From: Devosia ginsengisoli | GTDB taxonomy: Bacteria; Pseudomonadota; Alphaproteobacteria; Rhizobiales; Devosiaceae | Reading direction: 5' to 3' | DNA: 64,000 nucleotides | Assembly (NCBI RefSeq): GCF_007859655.1 | Contig: NZ_CP042304.1 | Span: 4,032,501 to 4,096,500 of the forward strand | Part shown: positions 55,150-64,000 of the stretch, in pieces | Position numbering within the stretch: position 1 is the first letter of the stretch | Layout: each line of letters opens with the position of its first letter | Made by a program: the position numbers and the translations under genes | Notes under the pieces: model-generated | Told to the model about the DNA's origin: nothing | Database searches by the model: none | The model's input: only the letters and a program-made list of their open reading frames with translations

Positions 55150-57086
55150 CTCCATTCACGGAAACAACCATGACCATCGCCCCCAACCGCCAGTTCCGCC
55201 CGCTGCCCGTTCCCTCCGTCACTGTCGGGGGCTATTGGGGCGACTGGCAGGACGCCGTCAGCGACCACACCGCCGCCATCCTGCTCGACCGCTGCGTTGC
55301 GGCCGGCATGCTGGAGCAGATCAACCCCGACGTGCCGAGCCCCGGCATCGTCATTCCCATCCTGCACTGGCTGGGCACGCCGCAGATGTTCTGGGACAGC
55401 GACCTGGGCAAATCGATCGAGACCATCGCCTATTCGCTCTATCGCAAGCCCAATCCGGAGCTCGAAGCGCGGGCCGACGCCATCATCGATATGTACGAGA
55501 AGCTGCAGGATACCGACGGCTATCTCAGTTCGTTTTTCCAGCGCATCAAACCGGAATGGAAATGGACCAACCTGCGCGATTTCCACGAACTCTATTGCGC
55601 CGGGCACATGATCGAGGGCGCGGTGGCCTATTACCAGGCCACGGGCAAGCGCAAGTTCCTCGATGTGATGAGCCGCATGGCGGACTACTGCGTCAGGAAG
55701 TTCGGGCGTGGGCCGGGACAGGTGCGCGGCTATTGCGGCCATGAGGAGATCGAGTTGGCGCTGGTCAAGCTGGCGCGGGTTACCGGCAAGCAAGCTTACA
55801 TGGATCTTGCGAAATTCTTCGTGGATGAACGGGGACAGCAGCCCAATTTCTTCATCGAGGAAGCCATCGCGCAGAACCGCGACCCCAAGGGGGTGCAGAA
55901 GAACACGCTGGAATATAACCAGTCGCACCTGCCGGTGCGCGAGCAGACCAAGGTCGTCGGCCATGCCGTGCGCGCCATGTATCTCTATTCGGCCATGGCG
56001 GACCTCGCGACCGAATACAATGACGACAGCCTGACGGCGGCCCTCGAGACCCTGTGGGACGACCTGACGCAGAAGCAGATGTATATTACCGGCGGTATCG
56101 GCCCCGCTGAAGCCAACGAGGGCTTCACCGACTATTACGACCTGCCCAACGACACCGCCTATGCCGAAACCTGTGCTTCGGTCGGGCTGGTCTTCTGGGC
56201 CTCACGCATGCTGGGTCGCGGCCCGCAAAGGCTTTATGCCGACACGATGGAGCAGGCGCTCTACAATGGCGCCATTACCGGGCTGTCCACCGATGGCCAG
56301 ACCTTCTTCTACGACAATCCGCTGGAATCGACCGGCAAGCATCACCGCTGGACCTGGCATCCCTGTCCGTGCTGCCCGCCCAATATCGCGCGCCTCGTCA
56401 CCTCGCTCGGCTCCTACATTTACGCGGTCGCCGATGACGAGATTGCCGTTCACCTCTATGCCGAGAGCGAGGCGCGGGTCGAGCTGGCCAATGGTGCGAA
56501 ATTCACCCTGACCCAGAACACCAACTATCCCTGGTCCGGCGATATCAACATCGCCATCGAGCCCGAAACCCCGGCCCGCTTTGCCGTCTCACTCCGCATT
56601 CCGGCCTGGGCGCATGGCGCCAGGCTTGCCGTCAACGGCAAACCCCAGGACGTGGCGGCGGCAGGTGCCGACGGCTATGTTCGCATCGAACGCGAATGGA
56701 ACAGGGGCGATACGATAGCGCTGGACCTGCCGCTCGAGCCGCGTCTGCTCCGGGCGCATCCCGCCGTCCGTCACGATGCCGGCCGCGTCGCCGTCATGCG
56801 CGGGCCGCTGGTTTACTGCCTCGAAGGCACCGATAACGGCAAGGGCCTGAACTCGATCCTGCTGCAGCACGGGCTGGGCAAGGCGCAGGCAGCAACCATC
56901 CCCAACCTTCGCGGCGCCATCGCCATCGACCTGCCGGTGCTGCGCGAGAATGCGCGGGACTGGGGCGATGCGCTCTATTCTGACAAGGCCCCGCACACCG
57001 AAGCGGAGCAGGCGCGGCTCGTGCCCTATCACTTGTGGGACAATCGCGAGCCCGGCGAAATGCTGGTCTGGCTGCGCGAGCGCTGA
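55146..57086 (+). CDS. Glycoside hydrolase family 127, beta-L-arabinofuranosidase
   Basis: 646 residues, the usual length of GH127 (DUF1680) enzymes. In the characterised enzyme HypBA1 a Glu, a Cys three residues... and a Cys-Cys pair coordinate zinc, one Cys acting as nucleophile. The matching positions here are Glu341 and Cys343 in AETC, and Cys409-Cys410 in PCPCCPPN (with Cys407 just before). Other family blocks are SEGGIGP-like [15 protein letters not shown] and TWHPCPCC. It releases beta-linked L-arabinofuranose from arabinan or hydroxyproline-linked glycans. No signal peptide is seen, so it would act in the cytoplasm on imported oligosaccharides. ATG at 55170 is an alternative start. 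Confidence 0.92.
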   Translation: MTPFTETTMTIAPNRQFRPLPVPSVTVGGYWGDWQDAVSDHTAAILLDRCVAAGMLEQINPDVPSPGIVIPILHWLGTPQMFWDSDLGKSIETIAYSLYRKPNPELEARADAIIDMYEKLQDTDGYLSSFFQRIKPEWKWTNLRDFHELYCAGHMIEGAVAYYQATGKRKFLDVMSRMADYCVRKFGRGPGQVRGYCGHEEIELALVKLARVTGKQAYMDLAKFFVDERGQQPNFFIEEAIAQNRDPKGVQKNTLEYNQSHLPVREQTKVVGHAVRAMYLYSAMADLATEYNDDSLTAALETLWDDLTQKQMYITGGIGPAEANEGFTDYYDLPNDTAYAETCASVGLVFWASRMLGRGPQRLYADTMEQALYNGAITGLSTDGQTFFYDNPLESTGKHHRWTWHPCPCCPPNIARLVTSLGSYIYAVADDEIAVHLYAESEARVELANGAKFTLTQNTNYPWSGDINIAIEPETPARFAVSLRIPAWAHGARLAVNGKPQDVAAAGADGYVRIEREWNRGDTIALDLPLEPRLLRAHPAVRHDAGRVAVMRGPLVYCLEGTDNGKGLNSILLQHGLGKAQAATIPNLRGAIAIDLPVLRENARDWGDALYSDKAPHTEAEQARLVPYHLWDNREPGEMLVWLRER

Positions 57087-57096
57087 AGGAGCGATC

Positions 57097-58167
<1,071 letters not shown>

Positions 58168-58201
58168 GCGCCATATGCGCGTTGTAGCGGCGGGCGGGAG
58201 C

Positions 58202-58921
58202 CTAGCGGCCGACGAAGACGCGCCGGCGGGCACTCTCGATATGCGCCTGCATGCGCTCACGGGCCAGTTCGGCTTCACCTGTGCGGATGGCTTCGAATAT
58301 CGCCCAATGCTCGCGGTTTGCCGTGGCTAGCCGTTCGGCCGTTGACCGGGTGGACAAGGTCGCGGCGATGGAAATGCCGATGCGGATCGCGTTGGTCACT
58401 GAGTGGATCGTGCGCACGAAATAGTCGTTCTCGCTGGCCTGGGCCACGGCGATGTGGAAGGCGATATCCTCGTCCGCGCCCAGCCCGCCCTCCGCTATGC
58501 AGCGATCCATCGCCTCCAGCGCGGCTTCGATATCGGCAATGCGGGGCTTGGAGTTGAGCTGCGCGGCCAGGCGCGCGGCTTCGCCCTCAATGCCGACGCG
58601 GAATTCGTAGCAGCGCTGGATATCGGCGACGCTGCCGGGTGCGGCGAATTCCATGACATGCTGGCTGGGCGCGCCGATTACTCGCGTACCGGCGCCCTGC
58701 TTGGAGGCAACCAGTCCGTCGATGCGCAGGCGCAACAGGGCCTCGCGGATGACGGTGCGCGAGACGCCGAATGTATCGGCCATCTCGATCTCGGTGGGAA
58801 GGCGCGTGCCCTCGGGCCACGTGCCTGCCGAGATGCGCTCGTAGATCTGCTCGTAGACCGTGTCGCTCAGGGTTCGTCCGCCGACGCCTTTCGGGTTCTG
58901 TAGCGGAGCGGGGTCGGACAT
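58202..58921 (-). CDS. FadR-subfamily GntR transcriptional regulator
   Basis: 239 residues from the ATG at 58921; a TTG at 58957 would add 12 residues. The winged helix is LPTEIEMADTFGVSRTVIREALLRLR with wing KQGAGTRV. The FCD domain begins near YEFRVGIEGEAARLAAQL and has the metal-type residues in DEDIAFHIAVAQASENDYF. It lies 32 bases after the DapA-like gene on the same strand, so the two probably form an operon. It is the likely regulator of the divergent enolase-superfamily/TTT operon, perhaps through the repeats at 59923-59961. Confidence 0.9.
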   Translation of the reverse strand: MSDPAPLQNPKGVGGRTLSDTVYEQIYERISAGTWPEGTRLPTEIEMADTFGVSRTVIREALLRLRIDGLVASKQGAGTRVIGAPSQHVMEFAAPGSVADIQRCYEFRVGIEGEAARLAAQLNSKPRIADIEAALEAMDRCIAEGGLGADEDIAFHIAVAQASENDYFVRTIHSVTNAIRIGISIAATLSTRSTAERLATANREHWAIFEAIRTGEAELARERMQAHIESARRRVFVGR

Positions 58922-58953
58922 GCGTGGGAAGGCCCTTTGTTGGACAAATCGAT

Positions 58954-59883
58954 TCAAGCCGATTTCTGGCAGGTCTTGTCGAGCGCGACAAGGGCAGCGA
59001 CGGCTTCCTGCACCTTTGGCCGATCGGCTTCGGCGACATTGCCCGCCATCGGCAGGATGGGACCCATATCGGCTATGCCCGACAGGGTGACCGCATCATG
59101 CATAACTGAAAAGCCGTTGATGGCCGCGCGAACCCTTTCGAAATGCAGGAACGGCGCAGACAGCCGTCTGGCCTCGGCCCGATCACCTGCCCGGTAGGCG
59201 GCGAGGATGGCCATGGCGGCATTTGGCGCGATGCAGACCCCGCCGGACGTATACGTGCGCAGCCCATGGTCGGGCAGGTGGACATGGATCGGCGTCTCGC
59301 CCATGCCGCTGGCGATGTTGCCAGGCCCGATGGCGCTGCAAAGGTTCGACAAATACTGGTCGCCCGCCGGGTCGGAACGTTCCACCGCATATTTGACGAA
59401 GCAGATCGCGCCATCGCCCAACAGCGCGGCTACCCGCTCCGGAGTCAGATAGTGCTCGCGCTTGATATAGAGGATCAGCGGAGCGCCGAGTGTATCGGCG
59501 GCGGCACGAATGGCTTTCTCGATTCCATCCGGATGGGTGGGGAAGCTCATGGGCAGGGCCATCACCCCAGCGAAGCTGCGGTTTCGCAATAGCCGCGCTT
59601 CGTCCAACAACTTTCCGAAGTCAGGGCCAATCGAGGGGATGATATCGGTGCCGGGATCTGCCGCATCGCCCAGCAGGTCCAGCAGCGCGGCGAAACGCCC
59701 GCGATCGTAGTGGTAGAGATTGGCATTGCCGCCATAGAGCAGGGCACCAACGCCGCCGCGTTCTATATGTTTGATAAGTTTACGGTTTTGTTCCTCTGCC
59801 AGCTCCAGCTCATTGGTCCAGGCAACGGGCGGGACCGCGACCACGGTGCGGCCAAGCCGGGTAGCGATGTCTGTCTGCGTCAC
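58954..59883 (-). CDS. DapA-superfamily lyase/dehydratase (dihydrodipicolinate synthase family)
   Basis: 309 residues from a GTG at 59883 with AGGAAA five bases upstream, the normal length for the family; no ATG fits. Catalytic Tyr139 (LILY) and Schiff-base Lys164 (FVKY) align with Tyr133 and Lys161 of DapA. The GTTGE substrate-carboxylate loop is replaced by GGNAN (51-55), so the substrate is probably not the usual pyruvate/aspartate-semialdehyde pair. Members near enolase-superfamily dehydratases often cut or dehydrate 2-keto-3-deoxy sugar acids; that is a plausible role here but is inferred only from context. It ends 32 bases before the GntR gene on the same strand. Confidence 0.82.
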   Translation of the reverse strand: MTQTDIATRLGRTVVAVPPVAWTNELELAEEQNRKLIKHIERGGVGALLYGGNANLYHYDRGRFAALLDLLGDAADPGTDIIPSIGPDFGKLLDEARLLRNRSFAGVMALPMSFPTHPDGIEKAIRAAADTLGAPLILYIKREHYLTPERVAALLGDGAICFVKYAVERSDPAGDQYLSNLCSAIGPGNIASGMGETPIHVHLPDHGLRTYTSGGVCIAPNAAMAILAAYRAGDRAEARRLSAPFLHFERVRAAINGFSVMHDAVTLSGIADMGPILPMAGNVAEADRPKVQEAVAALVALDKTCQKSA

Positions 59884-59913
59884 GATGTTTCCTGCCTCTC
59901 CAAGTTTTGCCCT

Positions 59914-59942
59914 TGCATAGTTTGGTATAATGATTTTGTAAA
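59914..59942 (-). promoter_or_regulatory. Sigma-70-like promoter for the DapA-like/GntR operon
   Basis: On the minus strand TTTACA (plus-strand 59937-59942) is followed by a 17-base spacer and TATGCA (59914-59919). Both elements match consensus at four of six positions. It lies 31 bases upstream of the GTG start at 59883. A regulator bound to the repeats at 59923-59961 would overlap it. Confidence 0.45.
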
Positions 59943-59961
59943 TGCTAGCTGATTGTATAAC
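59923..59961. promoter_or_regulatory. Direct-repeat candidate operators in the divergent gap
   Basis: TGGTATAAT at 59923-59931 and TTGTATAAC at 59953-59961 share T(G/T)GTATAA(C/T) and are exactly 30 bases apart, about three helix turns. The motif half resembles GntR/FadR half-sites (TGGTAT). The gap is AT-rich compared with flanking coding DNA. The nearby GntR protein is the obvious candidate, which remains a guess. Confidence 0.4.
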
Positions 59962-60034
59962 AGCTTTTCGCGTGATACGACCATCGGCGCCTGGCGAGTG
60001 ATCCCCGAACCGAGACCAACTGAAAGACCTCCGC

Positions 60035-61231
60035 ATGCTGCATTCCGACGTCAAATCCCGCGACACCATCCGCATCACGGGCGTCAAGCTCACCACTATC
60101 CAGACCAAGCGTCGTACCGGGGCGATCAGCTCGCACATGATCCTCGAGCTCTCGACGGATTCGGGTATTACCGGCCTGGGCGAGATTTCCGATCTGGACT
60201 GCTACCGGATGTATATGCCCGACCCGGAGGCGGTGCGCGTGGGCATCGAGAAGGTGGCCCTGGGCCAGAACGCCTTCGAGATTGCGGCGCTACATGAGCG
60301 GCTGCTGGCCTACATGCCGTCCTATTTCCGCTACGCCAATACCTACCCGCCCTTCAGCCCGGCCTCGCAGATCGCGGCCGGTGTCGAAATGGCCTTCTAC
60401 GATATTGTCGGCAAGGCTTTCGATACCCCGGTCTACAACCTGCTCGGCGGCAAGCAGCGCGACAGTTTCGAGATCACCTATCCGGTGTTCCAGGCCAAGA
60501 AGGAAAGCGATACCGAACGCTATCTCGGCTATATGGACGACCTGGTCGAAGAGGGCGTCACTCGCTTCCGCTATTATGTCGGCGTCAATTTCGAGCAGGA
60601 CGAGAAATTCCTCAGCGCCTTCCGCGATCGCTTCGGGGACAAGGTGCGGCTCAAGGCGCTGGATTTCCAGGGTCACCATCACTGGCGCGACACGCTGCGC
60701 ATCTATGATCGTTTCAAGCAATACGGCTTCGAACTGATCGAGAGCCCCACGCTGGTCGAGGACTATGAGGGCATGGCCGAGCTGCGCAAGCGGATCGACG
60801 TGGACATTTCAGAGCATATTTCGAGCTTCGCCCAAGCCATGCGCATGATCCGCGCCAATGCGGTGGACGTGTTCAACATCACCATCCAGTCGGGCGGCAT
60901 CTACCAGGCCAAGAAACTGTTCGACCTCTCGGAAGCGGCAGGCCTCAAATGCCTGATCTCGACCACCCAGGAGCTGAGCCTGGGCACATCGGCCAATGCC
61001 CATCTGGCCGCCGTGGTGCCGCAACTGCACTATGCCGGCGATCCGGTCGGGCCGCTGCTCTATACCGAGGACGTGGTCACCGAGACGCTCAAATACGAGG
61101 ACTCGCGCCTCATCATCCCCACAGGACCTGGCCTCGGCTTTGAGCTTGACCGCGACAAGCTGGAAGCGCTGCGCGCGCCACTGGTCGAATGGGATCGCCC
61201 CGCCCATGGCGCCAATTACGTTTCGGACTGA
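60035..61231 (+). CDS. Mandelate racemase/enolase-superfamily enzyme with non-canonical catalytic motif
   Basis: 398 residues. The barrel-domain metal ligands Asp210 (LKALDF), Glu236 (ELIESP) and Glu260 (DISEH) fit the superfamily, and LGGKQRDSFEITYPVF opens the barrel domain. The position of the usual Lys-x-Lys pair reads R179-Y-Y181, and the C-terminal catalytic His position has Gln in STTQELSLGTSANAHLA. It is therefore not a standard mandelate racemase, glucarate or galactonate dehydratase, and may be a distinct acid-sugar dehydratase. It starts the operon with the cupin and TTT genes, divergent from the DapA-like gene. The ribosome site is weak. Confidence 0.84.
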   Translation: MLHSDVKSRDTIRITGVKLTTIQTKRRTGAISSHMILELSTDSGITGLGEISDLDCYRMYMPDPEAVRVGIEKVALGQNAFEIAALHERLLAYMPSYFRYANTYPPFSPASQIAAGVEMAFYDIVGKAFDTPVYNLLGGKQRDSFEITYPVFQAKKESDTERYLGYMDDLVEEGVTRFRYYVGVNFEQDEKFLSAFRDRFGDKVRLKALDFQGHHHWRDTLRIYDRFKQYGFELIESPTLVEDYEGMAELRKRIDVDISEHISSFAQAMRMIRANAVDVFNITIQSGGIYQAKKLFDLSEAAGLKCLISTTQELSLGTSANAHLAAVVPQLHYAGDPVGPLLYTEDVVTETLKYEDSRLIIPTGPGLGFELDRDKLEALRAPLVEWDRPAHGANYVSD

Positions 61232-61242
61232 GGAGACCCGCA

Positions 61243-61638
61243 ATGAGTGAAAACGGACTGGGCGCGCTGCGCGTCTTCAACGTGATGCAGATGCTTGAGG
61301 GACATCCCCCACGCACCAATTTCAACGTGTTCCGGCTGGACGATAAATACAATCTGCGCATCGCGCGGGTGGAGGGGCGCTTCCCCTGGCATCGTCACAC
61401 CAATGGCGACGAGGGCTGGCTGATCCTGAGTGGTCGGCTGCGCATCGATGTCGAAGGGCACCCGTCCCAGGAGATGGGGCCGATGGAAGGCACGATGATT
61501 CCCATGGGCCTGGTGCATTCACCCATCGCATTGGAGGAGGACACGGTCGTCGCCGTGTTCAATGTCGATGGCTTCCAGCACCAATACCGGGACGATAACC
61601 CGGAACTGAAGAATTTCGCCGAAATGGACGCCCGCTAG
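61243..61638 (+). CDS. Small cupin-domain protein
   Basis: 131 residues from the ATG at 61243 with GAGGAG upstream. The cupin metal motif is WHRHTNGDEGWLILSGRL, and the second motif is MIPMGLVHSPIALEEDTVV with the second His. The length and motif fit RmlC-fold single-domain cupins used as isomerases, epimerases or decarboxylases in sugar-acid catabolism. It lies 11 bases after the enolase-superfamily gene and 33 before TctC, so it probably acts in the same pathway. Exact chemistry unknown. Confidence 0.85.
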   Translation: MSENGLGALRVFNVMQMLEGHPPRTNFNVFRLDDKYNLRIARVEGRFPWHRHTNGDEGWLILSGRLRIDVEGHPSQEMGPMEGTMIPMGLVHSPIALEEDTVVAVFNVDGFQHQYRDDNPELKNFAEMDAR

Positions 61639-61671
61639 GGCTGTCCGCCCAACAATCACAAGGAGGAGACA

Positions 61672-62629
61672 ATGAAAGTTATCAACGCAACCAGCCTGGG
61701 TCTTGCCCTGCTGGCCTTCGGCGCGGCCGCGCAGCCGGCTTGGGCACAGGTAGCCTGGCCGACGGGCGAAATCCGCATGTTCGTGGCCGCTGCCGCCGGC
61801 GGTTCCACGGATCTTGTGGCCCGTACGCTGGAAACCCATCTCGAAAAGCAGCTCGATACCAATATCCTGGTCGTCAACCAGACGGCCGGTGGCGGCGCGG
61901 TTGCGACCAGCTCGGTCGCCACGGCCGAGCCTGATGGCGGCACTATCCTGCTGCATCATGCGCTGCTGCACACCACCTATCTGTTCGGCCGCTCGGACAT
62001 CAACTACGAGTCCTATGACACGCTCGGCACGGTGAGCCAGGTGAACAACCTTCTGGTGGCCAGCGCCGATGCGCCCTACAAGACGCTTGCCGAACTCAAG
62101 GACTATGCCGCCGCCAATAGCGGTACCCTGCGGCTGGCCAGCCAGCTCGGCGGCACGACCCAAGTGCTGGGCGACGCCGTGGCAAGCTGGGGCGAGGGCC
62201 ATATCCGCGTCGTCGATGCCGGCACCGAAGCCGACCGCGTGGTCGCCATTCTCGGCGATCAGGTCGACCTGGCGCTGCTGACTGTTTCCACGGCCGCCCA
62301 GTATGTCGAGGCCGGCGAAGTCGTGCCACTCGCCGTGTTCAACAAGGGAGCCGGACGCAGCGGCGCCGGATTGGCCGCTGGGCAGTTCGGGCGGGCTCGA
62401 TGCCAGCTTCCCGCTGGTCTTTACCCTGCATGCCACCAAGGGCTGGCCGGACGAACTGCGCGCTACGTTCGATGAAGCCCTGGCGACTGTCGCGGCCAGC
62501 CCGGAATTCCAGGCCGATATCGCCAAGCTCAACCAGACCATGGTCTATCGCAATGCTGCCGATGCCGCGGTTTTCGTGGCCGATGAATTCGCCTTCGTGA
62601 AGTCGGTCATCGAAGCAGCGAAAAACTGA
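61672..62629 (+). pseudogene. TctC-family solute receptor of a TTT transporter, with a one-base frameshift
   Basis: Read with the frame corrected it encodes about 318 residues, near the TctC norm. A signal peptide of about 26 residues (ends PAWAQ) is followed by VAWPTGEIRMFVAAAAGGSTD, where TctC proteins have their PGGxxD loop. The frame breaks at a plus-strand G3 (62346-62348); two Gs would turn VFNKGAGRS into VFNKEPDAAAPDWP, which continues through FPLVFTLHATKGWP to the normal end. This matches the single-base type of error seen twice elsewhere in the window. It would bind a carboxylate and hand it to TctA/TctB. It overlaps TctB by one base. Confidence 0.85.
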
Positions 62630-63084
62630 TGACCGGCCAAACCGACCGTATCTTCGGGATCGGTTTTCTCGTCATGGGGCTGGGGCTGTTCGCATACAGC
62701 CTCAGCTTCCGGGAAACCGACCTGATGGGCGATCTGGGCCCGGGATTTCTCCCGGGCCTGGTTGGCGTCATCCTGGCCATATTGGGAACGCTGCAGGCCA
62801 TCCGTCCCGGCAACAAGCAGGCCGAACCGATCGACAGGCAGCGGTTTATCCTTGCCGTGGTCTTCTTCCTGGCGGTGGCGGTCTATGCCCTGTTCTTTGC
62901 CTGGTTCGGCTTTTCCTGGCCGAGTTTCGTGTTCCTGATCGCCGTCATGTCGCTGCTTGGCGGGCGCTCGCCGCGCTCCCTGGCGATCTATGCGCTCCTT
63001 TCGGCGGTCTTTGTCGGACTTATCGGCTGGGTGCTGCTTCACGTCCTCTCCGTGCCGCTGCGCGGCGTGTGGTTCCTCAACTAG
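62629..63084 (+). CDS. TctB-family small membrane subunit of a TTT transporter
   Basis: 151 residues with four hydrophobic segments, the first two around FGIGFLVMGLGLFAYSL and GFLPGLVGVILAILGTLQAI, where GPGFLPGLVG is the family hallmark (GPGxFP). It is the small membrane subunit between receptor and large permease in the tricarboxylate transporter family, driven by an ion gradient rather than ATP. The ATG overlaps the TctC stop (TGATG). Confidence 0.88.
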   Translation: MTGQTDRIFGIGFLVMGLGLFAYSLSFRETDLMGDLGPGFLPGLVGVILAILGTLQAIRPGNKQAEPIDRQRFILAVVFFLAVAVYALFFAWFGFSWPSFVFLIAVMSLLGGRSPRSLAIYALLSAVFVGLIGWVLLHVLSVPLRGVWFLN

Positions 63085-63093
63085 GACATCAGC

Positions 63094-64000
63094 ATGTTTG
63101 AACTATTTGGAACCAGCCTTGTCGGCCTGCTGAGTGATCCGCAAGTGCTCTTTCTGCTCGCCTTTGGCAGCATTCTGGGCGTGGTGTTCAGCGCGCTGCC
63201 CGGGCTCAACGCCACGCTCGGCGTCGCCGTGCTCTTGCCGGTGACCTTCACCATGACGCCGGGCATCGGCATCGGCTTTCTCACCGCCATCTATATCGGC
63301 GCCATGTGCGGGGGATTGTTCGGCGCGACGCTGCTGCGCATTCCAGGCAATCCATCCTCGGTGGCCACCACATTCGATGGCTACCCGCTGGCCCAGCGCG
63401 GCTTTGCGGTCAAGGCGCTCAGCACCGGCATTCTTGCCAATTTCGTCGGTGGCGTGCTCGGGCTGCTGGCGCTGGTTGCGTTGGCGCCGGTCATCGCCCG
63501 TTTCGCGCTCTCCTTCGGGCCGTACGAAATGACGGCGCTTACCGTCATGGCCATGCTGCTGGTGGTGACGCTGTCGAGCGACAACGTGGTCAAGGGTCTT
63601 ATTGCAGCGGCCCTGGGGCTGGCCGTCAGCACCGTTGGCTTTTCGCCCATGGATGGCGCGGCGCGGCTGACATTCGGGCAGGTGAGCCTGACCGGTGGCT
63701 TTGCCGTGGTCCCCGTCATCGTCGGACTGTTTGCCATTTCGCAGGTCCTGCGCGAGGTGGCCCGCAAGCCGGTCAAGGTGAGCGTCGATCTCGACGTGAA
63801 GGGGCTGGGTGTCACCTGGCGCGAAATCCGGGACAATCTGTGGAACATGTTCCGCTCTTCCATGGTCGGGGTGTGGATCGGCGTGCTGCCCGGCATCGGC
63901 TCCTCGGCTTCAAGCCTGGTCGCCTGGGCCGTGGCCAAGCAGTCCTCCAAAACGCCGGAGGAATTCGGCAAGGGCAGCGTCGAGGGCATCTGGGCTTCGG
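63094..64000 (+). CDS. TctA-family large membrane subunit of a TTT transporter (3' end outside window)
   Basis: At least 302 residues from the ATG at 63094 to the right edge with no stop, out of about 500 expected. The highly conserved ALPGLNATLGVAVLLPVTF and the repeated G-L-F-G-A-T-x-x-R-I-P-G-x-P motif (LFGATLLRIPGNPSSVATTFDGYP) are TctA signatures, and VGVLPGIGSSAS-type sequence in the second half is the matching repeat. Several membrane helices follow. It completes the carboxylate transporter of the enolase-superfamily operon. Confidence 0.92.
   Translation, partial: MFELFGTSLVGLLSDPQVLFLLAFGSILGVVFSALPGLNATLGVAVLLPVTFTMTPGIGIGFLTAIYIGAMCGGLFGATLLRIPGNPSSVATTFDGYPLAQRGFAVKALSTGILANFVGGVLGLLALVALAPVIARFALSFGPYEMTALTVMAMLLVVTLSSDNVVKGLIAAALGLAVSTVGFSPMDGAARLTFGQVSLTGGFAVVPVIVGLFAISQVLREVARKPVKVSVDLDVKGLGVTWREIRDNLWNMFRSSMVGVWIGVLPGIGSSASSLVAWAVAKQSSKTPEEFGKGSVEGIWAS

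Overview
The window (64 kb, high GC, strong G/C preference at third codon positions) looks like a chromosomal segment of a heterotrophic alphaproteobacterium of the order Hyphomicrobiales. Devosia or a close relative is my best guess, from protein style, the urt-ure gene order and the rhizobial-type palindromic repeats. This is inference; no rRNA or other marker gene is present. Almost all of it is nutrient uptake and catabolism: six ABC transporters, one tripartite tricarboxylate (TTT) transporter and their attached enzymes and regulators. I see no tRNA, rRNA, CRISPR, phage, integrase or transposase.

Layout. 1-299: end of an MFS transporter. 450-4549: polyamine-type ABC transporter whose two permeases are fused in one chain. 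4819-10219: hydantoinase/oxoprolinase A and B, a PLP aminotransferase and a RidA protein. The promoters of these two blocks share a near-identical inverted repeat, so they are probably one regulon. 10484-21244: a textbook sigma-54 promoter followed by twelve collinear genes, urtABCDE-ureDABCEFG (urea import, urease and its nickel maturation factors). 21254-24422 (minus strand): AraC/GyrI regulator, persulfide-dioxygenase-like hydrolase, Lgt-like membrane protein, a small exported acidic protein and a 67-residue protein. 24491-27881 (minus): a large glycine-rich autotransporter interrupted by a one-base shift in a G run. 28083-29297: MFS drug-type transporter.

29567-38087: one operon with a FadR/GntR regulator, a sugar ABC transporter, a FAD oxidoreductase and a GMC oxidoreductase fused to a gluconate-2-dehydrogenase subunit-3 domain. 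38136-42941 (minus): GbsR/MarR regulator, membrane fusion protein and an RND pump (frameshifted as given). 43021-50927: a DUF1028 protein divergent from a dipeptide ABC operon with a permease-ATPase fusion, a GntR/FCD regulator and an M42-type peptidase; paired AT-rich palindromes lie in the divergent gap. 51014-58167: LacI regulator, sugar ABC transporter and a GH127 beta-L-arabinofuranosidase, preceded by LacI-type boxes. 58202-64000: GntR regulator and DapA-like lyase, divergent from an enolase-superfamily enzyme, a cupin and a TTT transporter (TctC frameshifted, TctB, start of TctA).

Themes. (1) Each catabolic block carries its own regulator or a recognisable operator. (2) Strong hairpins sit between solute-binding-protein and permease genes in four of the six ABC operons, a common way to make more binding protein than membrane components; two of these are dispersed palindromic repeats. 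(3) Three otherwise well-preserved genes are each broken by exactly one extra G/C in a short homopolymer, which suggests sequence errors, with slipped-strand variation as an alternative for the autotransporter.
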